Positions 8,527 to 17,130 of a DNA stretch of 48,166 bases are shown piece after piece. Source of the stretch: Terriglobales bacterium. Lineage in GTDB: Bacteria; Acidobacteriota; Terriglobia; Terriglobales; Acidobacteriaceae. Both the position numbers and the translations under genes were made by a program. The stretch lies in contig JAICWP010000030.1 of assembly GCA_025934735.1 (NCBI GenBank), positions 1 through 48,166 of the forward strand. Reading direction: 5' to 3'. The notes beneath the pieces are model-generated. The model was not told the origin of the DNA. It saw only the letters and a program-made list of their open reading frames with translations, and searched no databases. Every line of letters starts with the position of its first letter. Positions within the stretch are counted from its first letter, which is position 1.

Positions 8527-9102
8527 GTGACGATTGCCTACCTTGACATTGAAACTGACTATACTGGCCGCTTTAGCGACAAGCGGTTGTTCAAAGATCA
8601 CGCGAATCACCGCATCACTGTAATTGGCGTGCGGGTCGTTGACCGAACTAAAGACGTCTTCCTCCAACTCGTCTGCGAGAATATTTCAAAACACGCACTG
8701 CTGAACGCGCTCAATGGAACGGACCTAATTGTAACGTTTAATGGCCGTTCGATACCCGATCGATTCAAACTCTCCACCGGATTTGATTTTCCAGTGATAG
8801 CCTCGCAGCTTGGGGTCGTGCTAGATAGAGACTTCCAACATCTCGATCTGTGTCCACTTTGCTGGCGGCATGGATTGTGGGGAGGCCAAAAGGCAATCGA
8901 GCGGTCACTGAGACTGAAACGAAATCTGCCTAGGAGAAACGGCGACTGGGCAGCCATCACCTGGAAAAAATACGAAGCAACAAGAGACGAGAACCTCTTG
9001 AAAGCGCTATTAGAATACAACCGCGAGGACGTATTCATGCTGCGTCGGATACAAGAAGCTCTAGAGAAATGCCTCAGATCGTCGGCGCCCAAGACGAAAT
9101 GA
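8527..9102 (+). CDS. YprB-like RNase H-fold DEDDy exonuclease, CRISPR-linked
   Basis: The 191-residue protein matches the YprB/RNase_H_2 group of DEDD exonucleases. Exo I is YLDIETD near the N-terminus, Exo II is NGR...GFDFP with an insertion between N and FD, and Exo III is YNREDVF (Y-x3-D), marking it as a DEDDy enzyme. Between them a C-x-x-C segment (DLCPLCWRHGLWGG) precedes the substrate-side helix. GTG 8527 is chosen because GGGAGG lies 8 nt upstream; a GTG at 8473 is possible. It sits between cas3 and the leader end of array 2 and is read toward the array. A role in trimming prespacers or degrading fragments is inference; a standalone DNA-repair enzyme is the alternative. Confidence 0.8.
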   Translation: MTIAYLDIETDYTGRFSDKRLFKDHANHRITVIGVRVVDRTKDVFLQLVCENISKHALLNALNGTDLIVTFNGRSIPDRFKLSTGFDFPVIASQLGVVLDRDFQHLDLCPLCWRHGLWGGQKAIERSLRLKRNLPRRNGDWAAITWKKYEATRDENLLKALLEYNREDVFMLRRIQEALEKCLRSSAPKTK

Positions 9103-9132
9103 GGTGGTTTCTTTCCTTGGCTCGAAATCGCA

Positions 9133-9159
9133 GTTCTCGCCAGTCACGTGGGAAATGGC
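9133..9159 (+). repeat. Decayed CRISPR repeat abutting array 2
   Basis: GTTCTCGCCAG, loop TCAC and GTGGGAAATGG can be aligned with the repeat of array 2 with several mismatches. It lies directly against the first counted repeat, with no spacer between them. It may be a relic of a deleted repeat-spacer unit or part of the leader. Confidence 0.5.
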
Positions 9160-9850
9160 ATTCTCCCCACCAACGTAGGGATGGTCCGTGCCAGTTCGGG
9201 TCCACCGGTTGGAAAGAGGCGTTCTCCCCACGTGCGTGGGGATAGTCCGGGATTCTAGCCGGTGGTCGAAACGAAGGTTGCGTCTTCCCCATGGGTGTGG
9301 GATGGTTTACTTTCAGGTGGCACTCATGCTACGCGTCTTCCCCACGCTAGTGGGGATGGTCCGTTCGCATAGGGTACGGGGAAATCCTGCCCTGCCTTCT
9401 CCCCACCTGTGTGGGGATGGTCCGAACTGAATCTGGTTTTCCGACCGCAGAGGCAAACTCCCCACGCACGTGGGGATGGTGACGTTTTGTGCGGAGCCGT
9501 TTCCTGTGATGACGGCAAACTCCCCACGCACGTGGGGATGGTCCGGACAAAGGTGCCATTACCGAAGAAATCGGCCAGTTCTCCCCACGCGTGTGGGGAT
9601 GGTCCGGGCTTCAACGATTACCCCAGCCCTCCCTTCGCGTTCTCCCCACGCGTGTGGGGATGGTCCGGTTCTTGAGGTTATCGGCGGAGAGGTCGGCATG
9701 TTCTCCCCACGATGTGGGGATGGTCCGGCCTGCTTGTTCTCCTTGGTGTTCTGCATGTCGTTCTCCCCACTGTCGTGGGGATGGTCCCTGCTTCACTCGC
9801 GTATTGAGGAATGGCCACGGTGTTCTCCCCACTTGCGTGGGGATGATCCG
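9160..9850 (+). CRISPR. CRISPR array 2, 12 variable repeats
   Basis: Twelve repeats start at 9160, 9221, 9282, 9335, 9396, 9455, 9517, 9578, 9639, 9700, 9760 and 9822, mostly 29 bp with spacers of 30-33 bp; the third unit is shortened to 53 bp. The sense strand is plus (GTTCTCCCCAC-loop-GTGGGGATGGTCCG), so the leader is left, next to the exonuclease gene. The stem CCCCAC/GTGGGG is kept in ten of the twelve while the loop changes: CAAC, GTGC, GGGT, GCTA, CTGT, GCAC, GCAC, GCGT, GCGT, GAT, TGTC, TTGC. Neighbouring repeats 6-7 and 8-9 share variants. The same repeat family serves array 1, so both use the Cas proteins encoded between them. Confidence 0.95.
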
Positions 9851-10021
9851 TGCGGCTCGCTGACTCAAACAGGCCCCTTTGTTCGCGGGCATTTTATGGG
9901 CATTAGCGTGCGGGAGTTGCGGATGTTCAGGAAGTTGAATGCTGTAGAATCAATAAGTTGGCTGTTTACAATATCGATTGGGGGTTCCTCCGGGACTCGC
10001 GCCTACTGTATGGGACGCCGA

Positions 10022-10112
10022 CCCAGGACTCCCGTCCTGGGCTTTACCATGCTGCCCTCCGGGGCTGATCCGCATTCGGTTTCTCTGTGTCTCTGTGTCT
10101 CCGTGGTGAAAA
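10022..10112. repeat. Dispersed intergenic repeat elements upstream of gpmI
   Basis: An 8-bp perfect inverted repeat, CCCAGGAC-TCCC-GTCCTGGG (10022-10041), is followed by a CCCTCCGGGGCTG segment and then by a CTGTGTCTCTGTGTCTCCG / TGGTGAA tract (10085-10110). A related tract occurs at 27951-27983 in another intergenic space. Together with the preceding 170 bp (9851-10021), in which I see no gene, this fills the gap between array 2 and gpmI. Confidence 0.6.
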
Positions 10113-10130
10113 TGGTATTGGTGAATAGGA

Positions 10131-11756
10131 ATGCCGAATAGACCTAAACCTCTCATTCTGGTCATCCTCGACGGCTGGGGATACCGCGCAGAAACGAAAG
10201 CCAACGCCATCGCGCTGGCGCGCAAGCCCACCTACGACCGGCTGCTGCGCGAATATCCCAACACGCTTATCCACACCAGCGGGCGCTTTGTCGGGTTGCC
10301 CGAGGGGCAGATGGGCAACAGCGAAGTCGGCCACCTCAACATGGGCGCCGGGCGCATCGTGCACATGGACATTACCCGGCTGGACCTGATGATCCAGAAC
10401 GGGGAATTCTTTTCCGACCCCACGCTGCTGGGCGCGATGAAGCATGCGCGCAGCGCCGGGCGGCGACTGCACCTGTTTGGGCTGCTTTCCGACGGCGGAG
10501 TGCACTCCCACCAGAACCACCTCTGCGCGCTGCTGAAAATGGCCAAGCAGAGCGGCGTGGACCGCGTATTTGTGCACGCGTTCATGGATGGCCGCGACAC
10601 CCTGCCGACCAGCGGCGCTGGATATCTCGAGCAATTGCAGCAGAGAATGCGCGAGTACAACTCGGGCAAGATTGCCAGCGTGAGCGGGCGTTACTACGCC
10701 ATGGACCGTGACCGGCGATGGCCGCGCATTGCTAAGGCGTTCAACGTCATGGTGCAGGGCAATGGCGAGGCCGCGCGCTACGTGGACGCGGTGCAAGGCG
10801 TGAAGGACTCCTACAACAAGGGCGTGACGGACGAGTTCATCGTGCCTTTTGTTTGCACCGATAACCGGGGCGAGCCGCTGGCCACCATTCGCGACGAGGA
10901 CGCCTGCATCTGCTTCAATTTCCGCGCCGACCGGGCCCGGCAGATCACCCGGGCCTTGGCGCGCAACAGCGGGCTGAATGCACAGGGCGGAAGCGATCTT
11001 CCCGACGCCGCGGGCCTGGATGCGGAAATCCCGCGGGAGCGCGTGCCTAAGAACCTGCACTACGTGTGCATGACGCGCTACGACAAACAGTTCGCTTTGC
11101 CGGTGGTGCTGCCGCCGGAACCGCTCAGCAACATTCTCGCCAACGTCATGGCCAACCTGAACCTGCGCAACCTGCGGGTGGCGGAAACAGAGAAGTACGC
11201 GCACGTCACGTATTTCTTCAATGGAGGGGTGGAGCAGCCTTTTGCCGGCGAAGAGCGCGTTCTGGTGCCCTCGCCCAAAGTGGCCACCTACGACCTGAAG
11301 CCGGAGATGAGCGCCCAAGGCATCGCCGGCGAAGTGGTGAAGGCGGTGGAGAAAGGCGCCTTCGATGTGATGATTGTGAACTTCGCCAACGCGGACATGG
11401 TGGGACACTCCGGACAAATTGAGCCGACAGTGAAAGCCGTGGAAACCGTGGACGCCTGCCTGGCGGAGATCGAGCGCGCGGTGCGGCAGCGGGGCGGAGC
11501 CATGATTGTCACCGCGGACCACGGCAACGCGGAGCTGATGATTGATCTGGCCACCGGAGGCCCGCACACCGCCCACACCACCAATCCCGTGCCGTTGATT
11601 TTGGTGAGTGGCGAAGAGAAGAAATTTGCGCTGCGCTCTGATGGGTCGCTGCGCGACATTTCGCCGACGATGCTATCCCTGCTTGGAATTGAGCAGCCCA
11701 AGGACATGACCGGGCGCGACCTGCGCCAGGGGCTGGGCACGGCGGAAAGAAAATAA
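10131..11756 (+). CDS. gpmI: 2,3-bisphosphoglycerate-independent phosphoglycerate mutase
   Basis: Interconverts 3- and 2-phosphoglycerate in glycolysis/gluconeogenesis in the cytoplasm using two Mn ions. The 541-residue protein belongs to the alkaline phosphatase superfamily: metal-binding D14 in VILDGWGYR, the phospho-acceptor S64 in [16 protein letters not shown], and the C-terminal [10 protein letters not shown] metal site. Length is slightly above the usual 510-515. ATG 10131 is preceded only by a short AGGA. It stands alone, its neighbours being array 2 and a convergent pilin gene, so it is probably transcribed from within the repeat-rich upstream region. Confidence 0.97.
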   Translation: MPNRPKPLILVILDGWGYRAETKANAIALARKPTYDRLLREYPNTLIHTSGRFVGLPEGQMGNSEVGHLNMGAGRIVHMDITRLDLMIQNGEFFSDPTLLGAMKHARSAGRRLHLFGLLSDGGVHSHQNHLCALLKMAKQSGVDRVFVHAFMDGRDTLPTSGAGYLEQLQQRMREYNSGKIASVSGRYYAMDRDRRWPRIAKAFNVMVQGNGEAARYVDAVQGVKDSYNKGVTDEFIVPFVCTDNRGEPLATIRDEDACICFNFRADRARQITRALARNSGLNAQGGSDLPDAAGLDAEIPRERVPKNLHYVCMTRYDKQFALPVVLPPEPLSNILANVMANLNLRNLRVAETEKYAHVTYFFNGGVEQPFAGEERVLVPSPKVATYDLKPEMSAQGIAGEVVKAVEKGAFDVMIVNFANADMVGHSGQIEPTVKAVETVDACLAEIERAVRQRGGAMIVTADHGNAELMIDLATGGPHTAHTTNPVPLILVSGEEKKFALRSDGSLRDISPTMLSLLGIEQPKDMTGRDLRQGLGTAERK

Positions 11757-11808
11757 TCAAAAAAATGGAGCGGGCAGGCTGCCAGGAGGGCTGGCGCCGT
11801 ACCCGCTC
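11757..11808 (-). terminator. Rho-independent terminator of the pilin gene
   Basis: GAGCGGG (11768-11774) pairs perfectly with CCCGCTC (11802-11808), with an inner stem GCCAG/CTGGC. On the minus strand the hairpin is followed by a run of seven T (plus 11759-11765, A7). It lies just after the pilin gene on the minus strand and between convergent genes, so the hairpin may also help end gpmI transcription. Confidence 0.75.
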
Positions 11809-11843
11809 AGCACTTGCGGAGAAAAGCCGAGACTTTCTTGTCG

Positions 11844-12008
11844 TTAGCTGATGGAGCTGGCAGTCTCGGAAAACACGGTGTTGGCGTTGGAGCCAATCAG
11901 CCGGATGGTGCCAACCACGATGACCAGGATGACGGCCAGCATCACCGCGTATTCGGCAATATCCTGACCTTCATCGTTCAACCACATACTGCGAATCAGA
12001 TTCACCAT
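11844..12008 (-). CDS. Flp/Fap-type pilin subunit
   Basis: A 54-residue protein, MVNLIRSMWLNDEGQ followed by DIAEYAVMLAVILVIVVG and a short polar C-terminal part. This is the Flp pilin pattern: a short basic leader, a conserved glycine, glutamate a few residues later (AEYAVML), then one hydrophobic helix. Prepilin peptidase would cut after the glycine of DEG. A GGAGGA site lies 6 nt before the ATG, and a strong terminator follows the stop. No Tad secretion genes (cpaA-F, tadA-C) are nearby, so any assembly machine is encoded elsewhere. Confidence 0.85.
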   Translation of the reverse strand: MVNLIRSMWLNDEGQDIAEYAVMLAVILVIVVGTIRLIGSNANTVFSETASSIS

Positions 12009-12118
12009 TGTTATCCTCCGTGCAAAAGTTTTAAGAGGGGGAGGCTTACAAAAGCGTCGCAGGCGGTTGACTCCTGGGCAGCTCAGCCCGAACCGGAAGG
12101 AGCGCCGCCGGCAAGATC

Positions 12119-12223
12119 TTATTTCAGCTTTTTACGCAGCCGCCGAACTTCCACGAAGGTCAGGGCTGTCGTCATGCAGACCACGCTGGCGAACAGAACT
12201 TCCAAGCCGAACATTGTTTGCAT
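12119..12223 (-). CDS. Small single-pass membrane protein, unknown
   Basis: A 34-residue ORF, MQTMFGLEVLFASVVCMTTA then LTFVEVRRLRKKLK: one hydrophobic helix followed by a strongly basic tail, giving a predicted N-out/C-in protein. A GAGGAGG Shine-Dalgarno site sits 8 nt before the ATG, which is the main reason to believe it. It lies 110 bp upstream of the pilin gene on the same strand and may share its transcript. No family is recognised. Confidence 0.55.
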   Translation of the reverse strand: MQTMFGLEVLFASVVCMTTALTFVEVRRLRKKLK

Positions 12224-12465
12224 TGCGTCGTCCTCCTCTAGGCGGCCAGAGAACGAAGCTCGTTCACTGCCCACGCGTGTAACTATGGGACCGGGGAGCC
12301 GTAAGGTAAACATTACGTTCGTCCAACTGCAAAGCGAGCATTCGCCAAGTGATTACCAGCGAGGGGACAAGCGATTACGAAAGCGTAAGCGGCGAGAATT
12401 CAGGCGCTTAGCGGGTATTCCGCGGGGAATCGTTGCGAACTGTGGATTTGCTGGGGACGGTTGAC

Positions 12466-12933
12466 TCACAAATGGCAGCTGCTTAGCCCCTTCTTCTCCA
12501 AATAACGCTGGTGGTATTCCTCAGCTCGATAAAAGGTTGTGGCAGGCACAATCTCGGTAACAATCGGCTGGCGGAAACGCGCCTGCCAGCGCTCACGGGA
12601 AGCCCGGGCCGCCTTCTCCTGTTCGGGAGTGTGGAAGAAAATGGCAGAACGATACTGCGTGCCGAAATCAGGACCCTGGCGGTTGGGCGTGGTGGGATCG
12701 TGCATCTGCCAGAAATGGTCGAGTAGTTGGTCATAGGAAATTTTGCTGGGATCAAAGGTGATTTGGATGGCTTCGGCGTGGCCGGTGCGGTCCGTACACA
12801 CATCCTGGTAGGTGGGATTGGCCAGACTGCCGCCGGTATAGCCCACCGCCGCATCCGCAACTCCCGGCAAGGCACGGAAGGAAGTCTCTACTCCCCAGAA
12901 ACAACCTGCTGCGAAAGTGGCGTGTTCCATCAT
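12466..12933 (-). CDS. msrA: Peptide-methionine (S)-S-oxide reductase MsrA
   Basis: Repairs methionine-S-sulfoxide in oxidised proteins using thioredoxin. The 155-residue protein has the catalytic GCFWG motif with C11 as nucleophile, the downstream GYTGG and [12 protein letters not shown] motifs, and a C-terminal SSC that supplies the resolving cysteine. AAAGGAG lies just before the ATG at 12933. It is a single-gene unit; the 158 bp upstream contain dispersed repeats and presumably its promoter. Confidence 0.97.
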   Translation of the reverse strand: MMEHATFAAGCFWGVETSFRALPGVADAAVGYTGGSLANPTYQDVCTDRTGHAEAIQITFDPSKISYDQLLDHFWQMHDPTTPNRQGPDFGTQYRSAIFFHTPEQEKAARASRERWQARFRQPIVTEIVPATTFYRAEEYHQRYLEKKGLSSCHL

Positions 12934-13000
12934 GAGTTCTCCTTTAATAGACTTTGATTCAGTGCCACTAGGAAAGGTGCGAGCAGGTTGGACTTTAAGG

Positions 13001-13088
13001 CTTCAGATTTCCAGTTTCAAGTTTCGAGTGAGGGAATGCTGCAGGCCCAAGCTGCAGGCCTGACGCAGAAATCTGAAACTTGCAACTG
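13001..13088. repeat. Dispersed imperfect inverted repeat
   Basis: CAGATTTCCAGTTTCAAGTT (13003-13022) is imperfectly complementary to AGAAATCTGAAACTTGCAAC further on (13067-13086), with a CTGCAGGCC direct repeat (13039, 13054) between. The arrangement could form a hairpin between convergent or tandem minus-strand genes. I take it as an interspersed intergenic repeat. Confidence 0.5.
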
Positions 13089-13091
13089 GCG

Positions 13092-14087
13092 TTACTGAGT
13101 CATGCGAATAGCCAGCTGCTTTTCCTGGGCCGTCATCTGATTCCACAACATCTCCAGATCATGCGAGATATAGGAGTTATTAGGCTGCTGGCGCAGGGCG
13201 AGCGCAAACCAGCGGTAGGCGATGGCCCGATCCAGGGGCACACAGTGGCCGGTGGCGTAAAGGCCGCCTAAGGTGCTCTTGGCCTGAACGCTGCGGTTAT
13301 CGGAAGCCTGGCGCAAATAGCTGAGGGCGCGGTCGCAGCTCTGCGGCGCACCGGCACCGTTGAGGTATTTTTGCGCATCAGCGAGCAGCAGCGCGTTCTG
13401 CGCGTCAAGGGAAGGCGCAGCCGGCGCGGTTTCCGCGCGACGCGTTCGGGTTTTGGCCGCGGGGCTGGGCGGTTTGGCTACCGCTGCCGTCTCCTTAAGC
13501 GCGGCGGGAGGAGGAGCGTTCTGCTTGGCCGCTGCACTCTGAATTTGCGCAGGGCTGGGGGGCGGAGCCACCGCAGACCCGGGACCAGCAACTGAACCTG
13601 TGGCCGCGGGCGGCGGAGTTGGCGCGTTACTGTTCTCGGAGGCGCCGGGATTGGCATTAGGAGCGACCGCGGCTGCCTCCTGCTTCTCCTGGCCGATTCG
13701 GGCGCGCGCCTGCTGAACTAGTTGGGCCAAGCGGGCGCGGCTCAGGCCGCCATGGCCCGCCTGCAGCCACACCAGTCCACCCACAGCCGCCAGAAGCACA
13801 AGGAACAAATACAGGCCCCAATGGCTGGTGGAAGGTTCGTCATCCAACAGGTAGCTGCTGCTCAGGTCGGGTTCATCGCTCAGTCCCAAAAAGGAAGGGC
13901 CATGAATGGTCCGTTCGGGTTCAAACTCAGGTTCCGCGTCGGTGGGAGGGGGCTCCGAGCCGTTATTTCGTGCGGCAGCCACCGGCTCCTCCGGTTTGGG
14001 CTGGAGCAGGGCGGTGCCACACTTCCCGCAGAACTGATTATCGAACGGGTTTTCTCTTCCACAATGGGGACAAAAGGTGGTTATCAT
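13092..14087 (-). CDS. Zinc-ribbon membrane protein with C-terminal Sel1/TPR repeats
   Basis: The 331-residue protein begins with a zinc ribbon (C6-P-H-C9 ... C20-G-K-C23), then an acidic linker, one transmembrane helix at about 91-109 (LYLFLVLLAAVGGLVWLQAG), a long Ala/Pro-rich stretch (about 135-230) and a C-terminal Sel1-like repeat region (about 235-315, including AKSTLGGLYATGHCVPLDRA). Topology suggests a cytoplasmic zinc ribbon and an outward protein-binding domain tethered by a flexible linker. The specific role is unknown. It is divergent from rpsO across 171 bp. Confidence 0.7.
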   Translation of the reverse strand: MITTFCPHCGRENPFDNQFCGKCGTALLQPKPEEPVAAARNNGSEPPPTDAEPEFEPERTIHGPSFLGLSDEPDLSSSYLLDDEPSTSHWGLYLFLVLLAAVGGLVWLQAGHGGLSRARLAQLVQQARARIGQEKQEAAAVAPNANPGASENSNAPTPPPAATGSVAGPGSAVAPPPSPAQIQSAAAKQNAPPPAALKETAAVAKPPSPAAKTRTRRAETAPAAPSLDAQNALLLADAQKYLNGAGAPQSCDRALSYLRQASDNRSVQAKSTLGGLYATGHCVPLDRAIAYRWFALALRQQPNNSYISHDLEMLWNQMTAQEKQLAIRMTQ

Positions 14088-14258
14088 AACGCTGCAACAA
14101 AGCCAGCGACGGGGCGGCGCTCCTATTATCTCCCATTAGATGTGAGCTGATGAAATTAAGTTCTCCAGCAGTAGCTTGCCTTTACACTAAAGCTGGCAGC
14201 GTGTTAGTCTCGTAACTGGTTACAATAAAGACGAGAAGACAGGAGTGCGGCAGGTTCA

Positions 14259-14525
14259 GTGCTAGCCCGAGAGCAGAAGAAAACCCTCATTGACCAGTAT
14301 GGCACGCATGCCACGGACACCGGGAGCCCGGAGGTCCAGATCGCATTATTGAGCGAGCGAATTGGTCAGCTGACGGAACACTTTAAGACGCACAAGAAAG
14401 ACCACGCTTCCAGGCGCGGTCTGCTCATGCTGGTCAGCAAGCGGCGGCGCTTGCTGGACTACCTGAAGAAATACGACTCCGAGCGATACCAGACCGTCAT
14501 TCAGAAACTCGGCATTCGCAAGTAG
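14259..14525 (+). CDS. rpsO: 30S ribosomal protein S15
   Basis: Binds 16S rRNA at the central domain and forms bridges to the large subunit. The 88 residues show the signature [16 protein letters not shown] and the [20 protein letters not shown] helix. The start is GTG 14259, with CAGGAG about 13 nt upstream, a rather long spacing. The S15-polynucleotide phosphorylase order is the common bacterial arrangement; here 175 bp separate the two, long enough for an RNA processing site. Confidence 0.97.
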   Translation: MLAREQKKTLIDQYGTHATDTGSPEVQIALLSERIGQLTEHFKTHKKDHASRRGLLMLVSKRRRLLDYLKKYDSERYQTVIQKLGIRK

Positions 14526-14700
14526 TTGTGTCTACGGGATACCCGCAGGGCGGGTCCGCCGGGCGCCGGCCTCAGTTCACCTGAACGGGCGAGTCCGGGG
14601 CACGTCCACCAGTTGCGTCGAATCGGCCACATTGGAACTACCCTCCTCGGCCTTGCCGTGTCCGTACGGCCTCGTCTCAGAATTCCTGGAAGGATGAAGC

Positions 14701-17061
14701 ATGACACAAGAAGTCACAGTAGAACTTAGCGGCGGCAAACAACTTACATTTGAAACCGGCAGGCTGGCCAAGCAGGCCCACGGATCGGCGGTGGTGCGCT
14801 CCGGAGATAACATGGTGCTGGCCACCGCGGTGGCCAATCAGGAGCCGCGGTTAGGAATTGATTTCTTTCCACTTACGGTGGATTACCGGGAATACACCTA
14901 CGCCGGCGGACGCATTCCCGGCGGCTTTATCAAGCGGGAAGGGCGGCCCAGCGAGCGCGAAATTCTGACCAGCCGTCAGATTGACCGGCCCATCCGGCCG
15001 CTGTTCCCCGATGGATTCCGCAACGAAACCCAGGTCATCTCCTTTGTGCTTTCGGCGGATACCGAAAACGATCCCGACGTGCTGGCCATCAACGGGGCCT
15101 CTTGCGCGTTAACGCTTTCCGATATCCCGTTCGAGGGCCCAGTGGGTGCCGTGCGGGTGGGGCTGGTCAATGGGCAGTTCGTGATCAATCCCAATTACGA
15201 GGAAATGCGGAGCGGGCTACTGCGCCTGATGGTGGTGGGGACTACCGAAGGCATCGTGATGATCGAAGCCGGCGGGAGCCAGGTTCAAGAACAGACCATC
15301 GTGGACGCCATTGAGTTCGGCCACAGCGAGATCAAGAAAATCTGCGCCGCCATCAACCAGCTGCGGGAGCGCGTGGGCAGACCCAAGCGGGCCTTTACGG
15401 CACCCGAGGTTGACGAGTCCTACTACAAACAGCTGCGCAAGAAGATTGAATCGCGGCTGTCGGACGCGCTCGATACGAAAAAGCATCCCAAGGCGGAAAG
15501 CCACGACCTAGTAAAGGCTTACAGGAAGGAATTAGTGGAAGCCCTGCCGGAAGAGGATACGGAAGGCCGGGAAAAGCTGGCCAAGTACTACGAGCTTGTC
15601 CGCGAACGGATTTTCCGCGACCAGGTGATCGCCAAGAAGCGGCGTCCGGATGGGCGGGCCTTTGACGAAATCCGCCCCATTTCCATTGAGGTTGGGGTTC
15701 TTCCGCGCACTCATGGATCGGCCATTTTCACCCGCGGCGAAACCCAGGCGCTGGTTACCACTACTCTAGGCACCTCCGAAGACATGCAGCGCCTGGAGGT
15801 TTTCGAAGGCGAAGCCAAGAAGCGCTTCATGCTGCACTACAACTTCCCGCCATTCTCAGTGGGCGAGGTAGCGTTCCTGCGGGGCGCGGGGCGGCGGGAA
15901 ATCGGCCACGGCGCCCTGGCGGAGCGCGCGGTCAGTGCCATGCTGCCGTCGGAGACGGACTGGCCATACGCCATGCGCGTGGTTTCCGACATTCTGGAAT
16001 CCAACGGTTCCTCCTCCATGGCCACGGTTTGCGGGGCCTCGCTATCGCTGATGGATGCGGGCGTGCCGCTGACCTCGCCGGTGGCCGGCATTGCCATGGG
16101 CCTCATAAAGGAGGATAACGACTACGCCATCCTCACCGACATCGCCGGCGCCGAAGACCACTACGGCGATATGGACTTCAAAGTAGCGGGCACCCGCGAG
16201 GGCATTACCGCGCTGCAGATGGACATCAAGGTCAGCGGCATCACCTCGGCAATCATGGCGGAGGCCCTGGCGCAAGCGCAGCGCGGCCGCATGTTCATCC
16301 TCGACAAAATGAACGAGGCCTTGCCGGAAGCGCGCTCCAAGGTTTCCACCTACGCCCCGCGCTTCTACACCCTGCAGATTCCGGTGGATAAGATCCGCGA
16401 CCTGATCGGGCCGGGCGGCAAGATGATCCGCAGCATTATCGAGCAGACCGGGGTCAAAATTGATGTGGAGGATTCGGGGCGGGTCAACGTGGCTTCCAGC
16501 GACCAGGCCTCAGCGGCCAAGGCGCTGCAGATTATCGGCGAACTGACCGCCACAGCGGAAGTGGGGAAGACCTACCTGGGCAAGGTTTCGCGGCTGGCGG
16601 ATTTTGGCGCGTTCGTCGAGATCATCCCGGGAACGGATGGCCTGCTGCACATCAGTGAGGTCGCTGAGCATCGCATCAAGGACATCCGCGACGAATTGAA
16701 GGAAGGCGACCAGGTGCTGGTGAAGGTGCTGTCCATAGAGGGCAACCGCATCCGGCTGTCGCGCAAGGCAATCCTCAAGGAGCAGCGGGCGAAGATGGGT
16801 GGAGGGGCCGCCGAGGCGCCGGAGGAGCAAGCCGCTGGCACCATGACCATTGAAGGCGGTGGCGAGTATCCGGAAACCACCGAAGAGCACGAGCCCAACT
16901 TCAACCGGGTTGAGGCGCATCATGAGGCGCCCCACTCAGAAGCCAGGCCGAGTGGCGGACGGGAAGGGCGTCCTAGCGGTGGCGACCGCGGGCGCGGGGG
17001 CCGGGGCCATAACGGCCGCGGAGGTCGTGGAGGTGGTGGCGGGGGCCGGCGGCGGCACTAA
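14701..17061 (+). CDS. pnp: Polyribonucleotide nucleotidyltransferase (PNPase)
   Basis: Phosphorolytic 3-to-5 exoribonuclease and RNA-tailing enzyme. The 786 residues contain the first RNase PH domain (to about 145), a helical linker, the second RNase PH domain (about 325-460, with RTHGSAIFTRGETQAL and the DIAGAEDHYGDMDFKVAGT catalytic region), the KH domain with IGPGGKMIRSI near 560, and an S1 domain (about 625-695). The C-terminus, after residue 700, is an acidic linker ending in a Gly/Arg-rich tail with several RGG units. That tail is longer than in the E. coli enzyme (711 residues). ATG 14701 follows GGAAGG. Confidence 0.97.
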   Translation: MTQEVTVELSGGKQLTFETGRLAKQAHGSAVVRSGDNMVLATAVANQEPRLGIDFFPLTVDYREYTYAGGRIPGGFIKREGRPSEREILTSRQIDRPIRPLFPDGFRNETQVISFVLSADTENDPDVLAINGASCALTLSDIPFEGPVGAVRVGLVNGQFVINPNYEEMRSGLLRLMVVGTTEGIVMIEAGGSQVQEQTIVDAIEFGHSEIKKICAAINQLRERVGRPKRAFTAPEVDESYYKQLRKKIESRLSDALDTKKHPKAESHDLVKAYRKELVEALPEEDTEGREKLAKYYELVRERIFRDQVIAKKRRPDGRAFDEIRPISIEVGVLPRTHGSAIFTRGETQALVTTTLGTSEDMQRLEVFEGEAKKRFMLHYNFPPFSVGEVAFLRGAGRREIGHGALAERAVSAMLPSETDWPYAMRVVSDILESNGSSSMATVCGASLSLMDAGVPLTSPVAGIAMGLIKEDNDYAILTDIAGAEDHYGDMDFKVAGTREGITALQMDIKVSGITSAIMAEALAQAQRGRMFILDKMNEALPEARSKVSTYAPRFYTLQIPVDKIRDLIGPGGKMIRSIIEQTGVKIDVEDSGRVNVASSDQASAAKALQIIGELTATAEVGKTYLGKVSRLADFGAFVEIIPGTDGLLHISEVAEHRIKDIRDELKEGDQVLVKVLSIEGNRIRLSRKAILKEQRAKMGGGAAEAPEEQAAGTMTIEGGGEYPETTEEHEPNFNRVEAHHEAPHSEARPSGGREGRPSGGDRGRGGRGHNGRGGRGGGGGGRRRH

Positions 17062-17099
17062 GCCGGTCGGCTACAGGCGATCGAACGCACATTATGAAG

Positions 17100-17130
17100 A
17101 AGCCGCGCCTAAAAGCGCGGCTTTCTTGTT
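17100..17130 (+). terminator. Intrinsic terminator after pnp
   Basis: A perfect 9-bp stem AAGCCGCGC / GCGCGGCTT with loop CTAAAA is followed by TCTTGTT. It lies 39 nt after the pnp stop codon, ending the rpsO-pnp unit. Confidence 0.9.

Noticed and set aside
9160-9850. Spacers targeting the phage element in this window
   Set aside because: By eye I found no spacer matching 40253-48166; a real search is needed to settle it.
9188-9892. Several ORFs on both strands across array 2 with repeated SPHACGDGP- or TIPTRVG-like units
   Set aside because: These are translations of the CRISPR repeats, not proteins.
10044-11576. 510-residue minus-strand ORF
   Set aside because: Lies opposite gpmI and has the His/Arg/Val-rich composition of an antisense reading of GC-rich coding DNA; no family similarity.
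14181-14226. Promoter for rpsO (TTTACA ... TACAAT)
   Set aside because: The two hexamers are not at a workable spacing, and other combinations are weak.
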